From the NCBI GenBank assembly GCA_029005335.1, contig JAQXFT010000029.1, forward strand, positions 1 through 35,283: a stretch of DNA of 35,283 nucleotides, in the 5' to 3' direction. Position numbers and translations under genes: made by a program. This DNA comes from Oscillospiraceae bacterium. GTDB taxonomy: Bacteria > Bacillota > Clostridia > Oscillospirales > Ruminococcaceae. How positions within the stretch are numbered: position 1 is the first letter of the stretch; each line of letters opens with the position of its first letter. The notes beneath the pieces are model-generated. The model was not told the origin of the DNA and did no database searches. It saw nothing but the letters and a program-made list of their open reading frames with translations. Below, one piece after another: positions 17,742-26,287 of this stretch.

Positions 17742-18276
17742 ATATCCCGAGTATCCTTGCAGCTTTCAGTATAACAAGCTGGGTTTTGCCGTCCTTGAGT
17801 TCATTTTTCATAACCATTTCAACAGCTTTTTCGAGAGGAATTTTTATAACATCAAGAAATTCATCATCATCGAGATTCTGTTTTTTGTATTCCAGACCCC
17901 TTGCGAGATACATATGAGTAATTTCTGAATTATAGGCAGGAGTCGGATACATTTCGCCCAGATATATATATTCCGAGCAGGTAAAGCCTGTTTCCTCCAG
18001 AAGCTCACGTTTACCGCATTCGGCATGATTTTCGCCGTAATTAAGTTTTCCGGCAGGGATTTCGCAGGTAATTTCATGGAAGGGGTATCTGTATTGCCTT
18101 ACCATAAAAATTTCGTTGTTTTCGGTTACCGGAATAACGCATACTCCTCCGGAATGGAGGATAATATCACGTCTTGCAACAGAACCGTCTTCGAGTTCAG
18201 CGGAATCCTTTCTGACAGTGAATATCACTCCCTCATAGATTGTTTCACTTGAGATTGTTTTTTCTTCAAGGTGCAT
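17740..18276 (-). CDS. NUDIX hydrolase (ADP-ribose pyrophosphatase-like)
   Basis: Nudix box GKLNYGENHAECGKRELLEETGF, with MVRQYRYPFHEITCEIPAGKL upstream. Confidence 0.92.
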   Translation of the reverse strand: MHLEEKTISSETIYEGVIFTVRKDSAELEDGSVARRDIILHSGGVCVIPVTENNEIFMVRQYRYPFHEITCEIPAGKLNYGENHAECGKRELLEETGFTCSEYIYLGEMYPTPAYNSEITHMYLARGLEYKKQNLDDDEFLDVIKIPLEKAVEMVMKNELKDGKTQLVILKAARILGI

Positions 18277-18277
18277 T

Positions 18278-20725
18278 TCAATCGTCTCCTTTTAATTTAT
18301 TTTTAAAGCTTTTCTCATATTCGAGAGAGGCTTTTATTTTGCATGATGATGTATAGTTATAGTAATGCCTGTGACCGTTTCTGTCATTATTTTTTCCGGA
18401 AAGCATCAGATATACAAGAAGAATCAAAGCACCGGAAGCTGTGATTGCAAATCCCGCATAAAGTCCGGGAGTCCTGTATCTGAATACAATCTGATTTTCT
18501 CCGGCATCTGCTTTTACAGCCATAAAGCCGTATGAAACCTTTTCAACGTCGGCAGGTTTTCCGTTTACCTCGGCAGACCAGCCCTTGCTGTAGGGGACGC
18601 TGAAGAATACCATCTGTGATTTGTCAAGTGATATTTCTGATTCAAAGCCGTATGAATCATAGCTGAATGAATCTGATGAGACCTTCTGTTTTTCGAGGCA
18701 CAGCTTTTTATAGTTTTCCTTGTTAAGTCCTGATATTTCGGATTGTTTTTTTTCAGTAAGGATATCGCTGTATTTTTCCGCCTGTTCATCATTGAGGACG
18801 AGTGCGGAAAGAAGTGTTTTTTCTGTCAGTGCTTCGCCGTATTCATCAGCATTTTCTTCTGTTATATATGAATCATAGGCAAATCCCATGGGAATATACA
18901 GTGTGTTTTCATATATATCAAAATATTTTCCTTTTTCAACGAGTTCAAAGCCGGGAAGCTCCTCAGGGATATTTATTTCCTTTTTTGTATCTGAATTTTC
19001 ATACCGGTCATTTTTCTGATAGTAATATTTTACTGAAAACAGACCTCTTAAAGTATAGTGTGAGGTTTCGGGACGTGAGGCGACATCACGCTGAACGCCT
19101 GTTTTGTCATAAAACTCCATAATAGATGGAGATACAACGCTCTGGAAGGCTCTCATTGACGGAAGTCCCCAGCTCATGGGATAGTTGTCGAAATCCTTTG
19201 ACATATCAACTCTGAAGAAATTATCTTCGCTGACCTGTTCATATACATCATCACTGCCTTTTATGGAAGCATCGACAAATTCACCGGCAGTTTTCGGACT
19301 GTTTGCACCATATATTACTGCAAGAAGAGTACAGCCTATACATGATATTACAGTAAGAGATAAAGCCTGATTCATGAAGCTTATACCGGATTTTTTCTTT
19401 TTCCATATAATATATGTGAATATCAGGAATATGACTGCACACCCGAGAGTAAGCCAGAAGTATGCCATATCCCTCGGAAAGTCAAACCATACTGTTTTGC
19501 CGTCCTCTTTTTTGGGGAGAAGAGATATTATTCCGAAGGCTGTAAGCATTACCGCACATATTTTTATTCCTGATGAAAAATCAGTATCTTCATCATCAAG
19601 AGCCTGAGCTGTCATCATAGCCATAATCAGTATAGGCATATAGAACCATCTTGCATAGTATGCACTGTTGAACATATAGAAACCGCTGTTGAGAAACGGA
19701 ATAAATGCACATACTGTACATACCAGAAAGATTCTGTTTGCCCAGTGACCTTTATTCTTCTGAATAAAAGCTATGACTCCGACCATTGAGAACAATGGAA
19801 AATATCCTCCTATTGATGACCACTTTGCATATTTTGAATCAAAAAGATTAGGTCTTGCCGGAACATCAACAGGCATAAAGAATGACTGTATAATTCTGTG
19901 TATTCTTGTGCGGTCGTTATATGCGACCATATCCATACCGTAAAGATATTCGGTTACTCTGTAATTATCAAGTATAATCAGAGCTGACGGAAGAAGTATA
20001 AATCCGGCAAGCATAGTACCTGCGACAGCTTCGACACAAAGTGTAAAAAATTTCTTCCATGTGGAGTTGAAATCCGGAGATTTTAGTCTTATAATAAAAT
20101 ATATTATAAGGAATACGACCTGACCCGTAAAAAAGAAGTAATTCAGAACCGCCATTAATGCTGTTGTCAATGCGAATATTCCCTTGCGGTTATTGTTTAT
20201 GTGTTCCTCCATTGCGATAAGCATAAGCGGAAAGAATGATGTTACGTCCTGAAAGTGATTGAAGAAAATGTTGAATATCTGGAATCCCGAAAACGCATAC
20301 AGCAGACCGCCTATGATACAGGCATTTTTGTTTCTGACAAATTTTCTTATGAATACATATGCAGTAAGGGAAGCCATACCATGCTTTATGCTCAGCAGAA
20401 ACGGCATGGAAAGAGTTATAAGGCTTCGGGGTAAAATAGTGGTAATCCAGAAATACGGACTTCCAATCAGATAAAAAGCATATGAGCCTATGAAATCCGA
20501 ACCTAAATCAGTGAACCAGTTCCAGCCGAATTGTCCATTTCTTACAGCATTGTTTGCAAGTATGTAGAATGGAATCTGTTGGGAATTATAGTCTCCATAG
20601 TATATAAAGTATCCTTTGTCCGCAATCATTACAGGGATTACTGATATCAGCAGGACTGCAAATCCCAGAAAAAACGCTGTAAGATATTTTTCTTTTTCCC
20701 TTATATGCTTTAAATCCGGAATCAT
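18278..20725 (-). CDS. YfhO family polytopic membrane protein
   Basis: ~12 TM segments, YGDYNSQQIPFY, and a C-terminal extracytoplasmic region with SVPYSKGWSAEVNGKPADVEKVSYGFMAVKADAGENQIVFRYRTPGLYAG. ATG 20725 follows ggaggc; the ORF track extends to 20752. Confidence 0.85.
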   Translation of the reverse strand: MIPDLKHIREKEKYLTAFFLGFAVLLISVIPVMIADKGYFIYYGDYNSQQIPFYILANNAVRNGQFGWNWFTDLGSDFIGSYAFYLIGSPYFWITTILPRSLITLSMPFLLSIKHGMASLTAYVFIRKFVRNKNACIIGGLLYAFSGFQIFNIFFNHFQDVTSFFPLMLIAMEEHINNNRKGIFALTTALMAVLNYFFFTGQVVFLIIYFIIRLKSPDFNSTWKKFFTLCVEAVAGTMLAGFILLPSALIILDNYRVTEYLYGMDMVAYNDRTRIHRIIQSFFMPVDVPARPNLFDSKYAKWSSIGGYFPLFSMVGVIAFIQKNKGHWANRIFLVCTVCAFIPFLNSGFYMFNSAYYARWFYMPILIMAMMTAQALDDEDTDFSSGIKICAVMLTAFGIISLLPKKEDGKTVWFDFPRDMAYFWLTLGCAVIFLIFTYIIWKKKKSGISFMNQALSLTVISCIGCTLLAVIYGANSPKTAGEFVDASIKGSDDVYEQVSEDNFFRVDMSKDFDNYPMSWGLPSMRAFQSVVSPSIMEFYDKTGVQRDVASRPETSHYTLRGLFSVKYYYQKNDRYENSDTKKEINIPEELPGFELVEKGKYFDIYENTLYIPMGFAYDSYITEENADEYGEALTEKTLLSALVLNDEQAEKYSDILTEKKQSEISGLNKENYKKLCLEKQKVSSDSFSYDSYGFESEISLDKSQMVFFSVPYSKGWSAEVNGKPADVEKVSYGFMAVKADAGENQIVFRYRTPGLYAGFAITASGALILLVYLMLSGKNNDRNGHRHYYNYTSSCKIKASLEYEKSFKNKLKGDD

Positions 20726-20834
20726 CTTAAAGCCTCCGTTTTGAAAATTCATGATGTTTATTTTTATTATAACACATTTTTATCAGAATTTAAAGAGGGT
20801 AAGAGAAAAAAATCAGAATAATTTTGAAAATTAA

Positions 20835-20863
20835 TTGAAGTTTTTCAGGAAGTGTGATATAAT
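20835..20863 (+). promoter_or_regulatory. Sigma-A-type promoter of cysteine desulfurase-thiI
   Basis: TTGAAG (20835-20840), 17 nt, TATAAT (20858-20863). Confidence 0.75.
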
Positions 20864-20886
20864 AGAGCTGAAGGTGATAAAATTAA

Positions 20887-22023
20887 ATGAGTATTTATTT
20901 TGACAATGCTTCTACTACCAAGCCATGCAAAGAGGCAGTTGAGGCTATAAACAGAGGTTTTTCCGAATGCTGGGGAAATCCGTCATCGCTCCATTCAATG
21001 GGAGTCAAGGCACAGCTTGCTGTTGATGATGCAAGAAAAATTATTGCTGATTCAATAGGTTGTGAAAGCAGATGCATATATTTTACTTCCGGAGCTACTG
21101 AGAGCAGTAATATTGCAATAAAAGGTTCTGCAATGGCATATGGAAAACGTCATAAAAAAATAGTAACATCATCAGTGGAACATTCCTCAGTAAAGGAAAG
21201 TATTAATGAGCTTGAAAAATCCGGTTTTGAGATTGTGAGAATATCTCCGGATAAAAACGGAATTTTCAACCCTGATGATTTTATAAATGCCGTTGATGAA
21301 AATACAGTTCTTGTATCGGTAATGCTCGTCAACAATGAAACGGGATATATACTCCCTGTAAAGAAAATATTTTCCGTAATTAAAAGAAGATTCCCCGATG
21401 TTATAACCCATTGTGACTGTGTTCAGGGGTTTATGAAAATTCCTGTAAGGACAGGGGAGCTTAATGCGGATTTGATTTCACTGAGCGGACACAAGATACA
21501 TTCCGCAAAGGGCGTCGGAGCATTATATATAAAAAAGGGAATCAGAATTATTCCGCTTATTAACGGAGGAAAACAGGAAAGCGGTATACGTTCAGGAACA
21601 GAAAGTGTACCTCTTATAATGGGCTTCGGAGCTTCTGTAAAGGCACTCAGTCCGCATATTGAGGAACATTATAAATATGTATCGGATTTGAAACAGTATC
21701 TTTGTTCACGTCTTTCAGAGCTGGAAGATATAACAATCAATTCCGAATCTGATGCCTCTCCGTATATAATCAATATATCCGTATCAGGAATACGTTCGGA
21801 GATAATGCTTCATTGGCTTGAAAGCCGTGAAATATATGTATCAAGCGGTTCAGCTTGTTCAAAGGGAGCAAAAAGCGGAGTTCTTGAAGAATTCGGATTA
21901 AGTCAGAAGCTTTCTGACAGTGCATTGAGAATAAGCCTTGATTTCTCAAATACAGAATCTGAGATTGATGAATTTATCAAGGCACTCAGGGACGGTCAGC
22001 AGAAAATATTAAAATCAAGATAA
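20887..22023 (+). CDS. Cysteine desulfurase (NifS/IscS family)
   Basis: YFDNASTTKPC, FTSGATESSN, SGHKIHSAKGVGALYIKKG, active-site SSGSACSKG. Confidence 0.94.
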   Translation: MSIYFDNASTTKPCKEAVEAINRGFSECWGNPSSLHSMGVKAQLAVDDARKIIADSIGCESRCIYFTSGATESSNIAIKGSAMAYGKRHKKIVTSSVEHSSVKESINELEKSGFEIVRISPDKNGIFNPDDFINAVDENTVLVSVMLVNNETGYILPVKKIFSVIKRRFPDVITHCDCVQGFMKIPVRTGELNADLISLSGHKIHSAKGVGALYIKKGIRIIPLINGGKQESGIRSGTESVPLIMGFGASVKALSPHIEEHYKYVSDLKQYLCSRLSELEDITINSESDASPYIINISVSGIRSEIMLHWLESREIYVSSGSACSKGAKSGVLEEFGLSQKLSDSALRISLDFSNTESEIDEFIKALRDGQQKILKSR

Positions 22024-22038
22024 CTGGAGTTTGTGAAT

Positions 22039-23211
22039 ATGAAAGAAATCATACTTTTGAAATATGGTGAAATTGCACTCAAAGGACTGAATAAAAATAC
22101 CTTTGAAAGCATAATGATAAAGAATATAAAGTACAGACTGAAAAAAACCGGAAGGTTTTCCGTTACAAAAGCACAGTCAACTGTATATGTTGAGCCTGAA
22201 AATCCTGAGACGGATTTGAATGAGGCTCTCGAAGCTCTTAAAAAAATATTCGGAATAGCTTCTATATGCCGTGTATGCGTATGTGAAAAGAATTTTGAGG
22301 ATATATGCACACAGAGCGTTGAATATCTCAGCGAAATTCTTCCGTATGCGAAGACTTTCAAGGTTACGGCAAAGCGTGCTGACAAGGCTTTCCCTATGAA
22401 ATCTCCGGAAATCTGCAATCAGCTTGGCGGAGTTCTTCTTGAAAGGTTTCCGAATCTCAGTGTAGATGTAAAAAATCCGGAAATTACTGTTACGGTTGAA
22501 ATACGTGATACAAATGCATATGTACACGCTGAGAATATCAAGGGAGCAGGGGGTCTTCCCGTCGGAAGCAGTGGAAATGCCCTTTTGCTTTTGTCCGGAG
22601 GAATCGACAGTCCTGTTGCGGGATATATGATGGCAAAGCGTGGAATACATATATCAGCAATTCACTATGTAAGCCCCCCCTATACCTCCGAAAGAGCCAG
22701 ACTCAAAGTCGAACAGCTCTGCGAAAAAATGACTGACTATTGCGGAAATATCGCATTTTTCTGCGTCCCGTTCACGGAGATTCAGGAGGCTATAAAAAAT
22801 AACTGTCCTGAAGAATACTTCACAATCATAATGCGTCGCATAATGATGGAAATCGCTCAGCAAATCGCCGAAAAGGACGAATGTCTTGCACTGATTACCG
22901 GTGAAAGCGTCGGACAGGTTGCAAGCCAGACTCTCTCTGCTATCAGGTGTACTGATGCTGTATGCCGTATGCCCGTATTCCGTCCGCTTATAGGTATGGA
23001 TAAAACTGAAATTGTCGAAATATCAAGGAAAATCGATACTTTCGATATATCAACGCTTCCCTATGAGGATTGCTGTACTGTATTCACGCCTAAGCACCCT
23101 AAAGTAAGACCGGCTCTTTCCGATGTCGAAAAGGCTCAGGCACAGTTCGATTTCTCAAATCTTATTAAAAAAGCTGTTGAAGATACGGAAATGAAGATTT
23201 TTTATGTTTAA
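22039..23211 (+). CDS. thiI: tRNA 4-thiouridine synthase ThiI (without rhodanese domain)
   Basis: THUMP-like N-terminus, PP-loop LLLLSGGIDSPVAGYMMAKRG, ALITGESVGQVASQTL. ATG 22039 has the best SD spacing; the ORF track starts at GTG 22033. Confidence 0.94.
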   Translation: MKEIILLKYGEIALKGLNKNTFESIMIKNIKYRLKKTGRFSVTKAQSTVYVEPENPETDLNEALEALKKIFGIASICRVCVCEKNFEDICTQSVEYLSEILPYAKTFKVTAKRADKAFPMKSPEICNQLGGVLLERFPNLSVDVKNPEITVTVEIRDTNAYVHAENIKGAGGLPVGSSGNALLLLSGGIDSPVAGYMMAKRGIHISAIHYVSPPYTSERARLKVEQLCEKMTDYCGNIAFFCVPFTEIQEAIKNNCPEEYFTIIMRRIMMEIAQQIAEKDECLALITGESVGQVASQTLSAIRCTDAVCRMPVFRPLIGMDKTEIVEISRKIDTFDISTLPYEDCCTVFTPKHPKVRPALSDVEKAQAQFDFSNLIKKAVEDTEMKIFYV

Positions 23212-23277
23212 AGGTATTTGTTATTAATAATATATTTACAAAATACTGAATATTTTGTGTAATGTGTATAAGGGAAG

Positions 23278-23820
23278 GTGTTTATATTGGTTCAAGACAG
23301 ATATTTATCTGAATGTATGGACAATAAACTTGACAAAACAGTATCAGATGTTGTAAAATTGTTAAAGAAAAGAAACTGGAAAATCGCTTCAGCGGAAAGC
23401 TGTACAGGAGGTCTTGTCTCTCAGATGATTACTTCTGTAGCCGGTGCTTCATCTGTATTTGAACTCGGTGTGTGTACATACTCAGACCGTATGAAGCATA
23501 AGCTTCTCGGCGTTCCGGAAGAAATCCTTGAAAAATATACGGCTGTAAGCAGTCAGACTGCTGAAGCTATGGTAAAAGGCCTTTATGAAAAATCAGGTGC
23601 TGATGTGTGTATATCTGTTACGGGTATAGCAGGTCCTGACGGAGGTACTGAAAAAACTCCTGTCGGAACAGTATATATCGGCTTCCGCTTTGACGGAAAA
23701 TACTTTGTAAGACTTCCGGAACTATGGAAGCTTGAAAATAAATCCCGTGAAAATATAAGGCTTTCCGCTGTGGAATATGCTTTTGAAACGGTTCTTGAAA
23801 TGCTGACGGAGGACTCTTAA
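23278..23820 (+). CDS. pncC: CinA C-terminal domain protein (nicotinamide-nucleotide amidohydrolase)
   Basis: SAESCTGGLVSQMITSVAGASSVFELGVCTYS and SVTGIAGPDGGTEKTPVGTVYIG. Start uncertain (GTG 23278, TTG 23287 or ATG 23317). Confidence 0.9.
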   Translation: MFILVQDRYLSECMDNKLDKTVSDVVKLLKKRNWKIASAESCTGGLVSQMITSVAGASSVFELGVCTYSDRMKHKLLGVPEEILEKYTAVSSQTAEAMVKGLYEKSGADVCISVTGIAGPDGGTEKTPVGTVYIGFRFDGKYFVRLPELWKLENKSRENIRLSAVEYAFETVLEMLTEDS

Positions 23821-23826
23821 ACCAAT

Positions 23827-25167
23827 ATGAACGAAAAAGAATCTGATGAAAAAATTCTGAAAAACAGCATACCTGAAAAATCACCTCAGGAATGGGAAGC
23901 TGAAATGTCAAAGCAAATTGACGAGAGATTGAATAATCTCTCGGATAATAACAGTGAGCTTATGGCACTTCTTGAGGAGACAAACCGGCAGAAAAAAGCA
24001 ATTCCGGAAACTGAGAGGGAAGTCCCTCAGAATAATATGCCTTCTCCCGATTTGCATGAAGAACTTCCTCCCCTGAAGCCTCTGAAAAGAGTATCACAGA
24101 CACCTCCGCCTGTAATTCATGAGGAAATTCCCGAACCGGTGAATAATCCGGTTAAAAATAAAAAAAGAAAGAAAAAACGTAAAACCTTTAAGCAGAGCTT
24201 TCTCGCACTTTTTCCGCAGAAAGATGACAGTACACTCGAAAAGTGCCGTAAGATTATATACATGATTTCTGTAATTACTATCATAGTCTGCGGTACAATA
24301 GTACTTGATTATTACATAGATACAACTACCACCCAGAATGAATATGAAAATATTATGGAGGACTATCAGCCCCCCGAGGCTACAGAACCTGTTACAGAGC
24401 CTGAACCTGATGCTCCGGTTCGGCAGTATACCATGATGTCTGATGCTAAAAAGCTTTACGATATAAATCCTGATATAGTCGGCGTTATAAGTATACCCGA
24501 TACTGATGTGTTCTATCCGGTGGTAAAGGGCAGAGACAATCAGGAATATCTGAATAAAACCGTTACCGGAGAAGAAGCAAGAGCCGGTTCAATATTTATT
24601 GATTACCGCAATATGTTCGACGAGGTAAAGGACGGAGTTATGCAAAGCTCCGATAATATAATAATATACGGTCACGAAATGGCTACAGGAAAGATGTTCG
24701 GAAGCCTTAAAATGTATAAGGACAATACCTATTATTATGAGGAACACCCCATAATAGAATTCAATTCAAATTACTTCTGCTATAAATATAAAATATTCTC
24801 CATAATGATTGTCGATGCCGATGACAGAACCGATACAAGATATGAGTACTGGAATGCTCTCGATTTTGACGACGAAAAAGAATTTTACAGCTTTGTTAAT
24901 GAAGCTAAAAAAAGAAATATCCGTCTTAATGATGTTGATGTAAAATACGGAGACCCGCTTATAACCCTTTCAACCTGCAACGAAATTTTCGGAAAGGACA
25001 GAGAGGGAAGACTTGTTATAATGGCAAGAAGACTCCGTGAGGGAGAAGACCCTCTGGCAGGTACTCAGAATTCATCAACAAATCATAATGTCAAATGGCC
25101 GTCAGTTTATTATGAGTATAACAGCGTTCAGAAATTCAGGGAAGAAGATTTCGTTCCCTATGGCTGA
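23827..25167 (+). CDS. Class B sortase with long cytoplasmic N-terminal extension
   Basis: YGHEMATGKMFGSL (His), TLSTC (Cys) and RLVIMARR (Arg). ~140 acidic/Pro-rich residues plus KKRKKKRK precede the single TM. Confidence 0.9.
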   Translation: MNEKESDEKILKNSIPEKSPQEWEAEMSKQIDERLNNLSDNNSELMALLEETNRQKKAIPETEREVPQNNMPSPDLHEELPPLKPLKRVSQTPPPVIHEEIPEPVNNPVKNKKRKKKRKTFKQSFLALFPQKDDSTLEKCRKIIYMISVITIIVCGTIVLDYYIDTTTTQNEYENIMEDYQPPEATEPVTEPEPDAPVRQYTMMSDAKKLYDINPDIVGVISIPDTDVFYPVVKGRDNQEYLNKTVTGEEARAGSIFIDYRNMFDEVKDGVMQSSDNIIIYGHEMATGKMFGSLKMYKDNTYYYEEHPIIEFNSNYFCYKYKIFSIMIVDADDRTDTRYEYWNALDFDDEKEFYSFVNEAKKRNIRLNDVDVKYGDPLITLSTCNEIFGKDREGRLVIMARRLREGEDPLAGTQNSSTNHNVKWPSVYYEYNSVQKFREEDFVPYG

Positions 25168-25186
25168 TATTTAAGATGGTGAGACA

Positions 25187-26113
25187 ATGGAAAAAAATAA
25201 AAAGAAAATAATTACGGCATTAACAGCCTTTTTATTTATAACCGCCCTTATTGCCGGAGCTTTGTTCTTATTTGTGTTTTCCGGCAACAAGGAGGAAAAC
25301 AGTGTTCCGTCAGTCAGTGTTTCAGAAATAATCATGGAAACTGAGCCTGCAACTGAGCCGGAGCCTGAATCAGTTTTACCCAGGGACTGGGATTCTGTTT
25401 ATGAATATAATCCCTCTCCGAAGGGAATTACACAGAAAACTAAAAATCTTTATCATATAAATCCGGATATAGCCGGCTGGCTCAAGGTGGACGGAACTTA
25501 TGTAAACTATCCTTTTGTTATTGAGCCTGAAAATGCAGAAACTATAGAGAATCCAAATTCCTATTATCTGCACAGGGGTCTTGACGGTAACTATCTTTTC
25601 GAGGGAACTCTCTATATGGACTACAGGGATATTCTGGGTTCAGATGAGAATGAACAGTCCGAAAATATTGTAATATACGGACATAATATGCTGAATGATT
25701 CAATGTTCGGCTCTCTCAGATATTATCACCGCAACCTTGATTTCTATGCTGAAAATCCCATAATACAGCTTAATTCTAACTACAGGGATTATCAATATAT
25801 CATCTTCGGCTTCATAATTACAAGCGGAAGCTTCGGGGACACCGACTTCCACTACTGGAACATGGAGGAACTGGATACAGAAGATGACTTTAATTATTAC
25901 GTCGATAGAATAAAACAGAATTCTCTTGTTGATACCGGCGTTGACGTAAAGTACGGGGATAAGCTTCTCACACTTTCAACGTGCTATGCGGACGTCGATA
26001 ACTCACGCTTTATAGTAGTCGCAAGAAGACTCAGGGACGGTGAGACATCTATGGAGAATATCGGCAGAACGGAGGCTTATATTGAAGAACACAGGCAGGA
26101 GCCTGAGACATAA
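25187..26113 (+). CDS. Class B sortase
   Basis: YGHNMLNDSMFGSL, TLSTC, RFIVVARR, N-terminal TM. Paralogous to the preceding gene. Confidence 0.92.
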   Translation: MEKNKKKIITALTAFLFITALIAGALFLFVFSGNKEENSVPSVSVSEIIMETEPATEPEPESVLPRDWDSVYEYNPSPKGITQKTKNLYHINPDIAGWLKVDGTYVNYPFVIEPENAETIENPNSYYLHRGLDGNYLFEGTLYMDYRDILGSDENEQSENIVIYGHNMLNDSMFGSLRYYHRNLDFYAENPIIQLNSNYRDYQYIIFGFIITSGSFGDTDFHYWNMEELDTEDDFNYYVDRIKQNSLVDTGVDVKYGDKLLTLSTCYADVDNSRFIVVARRLRDGETSMENIGRTEAYIEEHRQEPET

Positions 26114-26220
26114 ACTGATTGACAGAGATAATAAAATAATACAGGTTCTGAAAGGTTCGGATTGCGGTGGGATTCATGCGGACTCCTATGTTATAAAAAG
26201 AGATGGGACAGCATAATCAC

Positions 26221-26251
26221 TTTTCCGGAAATGTAACTTTTTTCCGGAAAA
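26221..26251 (+). repeat. Inverted repeat in leader of SpoIID-like gene
   Basis: Perfect 10-bp arms ttttccggaa (26221-26230) and ttccggaaaa (26242-26251). Each contains the palindrome TTCCGGAA. Confidence 0.75.
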
Positions 26252-26287
26252 AATAAAACCGATGAAATCGGCGAGATGGAGTAATTT

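Noticed and set aside
22177-22863. Minus-strand ORFs (157 and 69 aa) opposite thiI
   Set aside because: Antisense to a clear ThiI frame; compositionally odd translation.
26114-26287. c-di-GMP or c-di-AMP riboswitch upstream of the SpoIID-like gene
   Set aside because: I looked for the conserved core strings of GEMM-I, c-di-GMP-II and ydaO classes as I remember them and found none; kept only as an unclassified leader.
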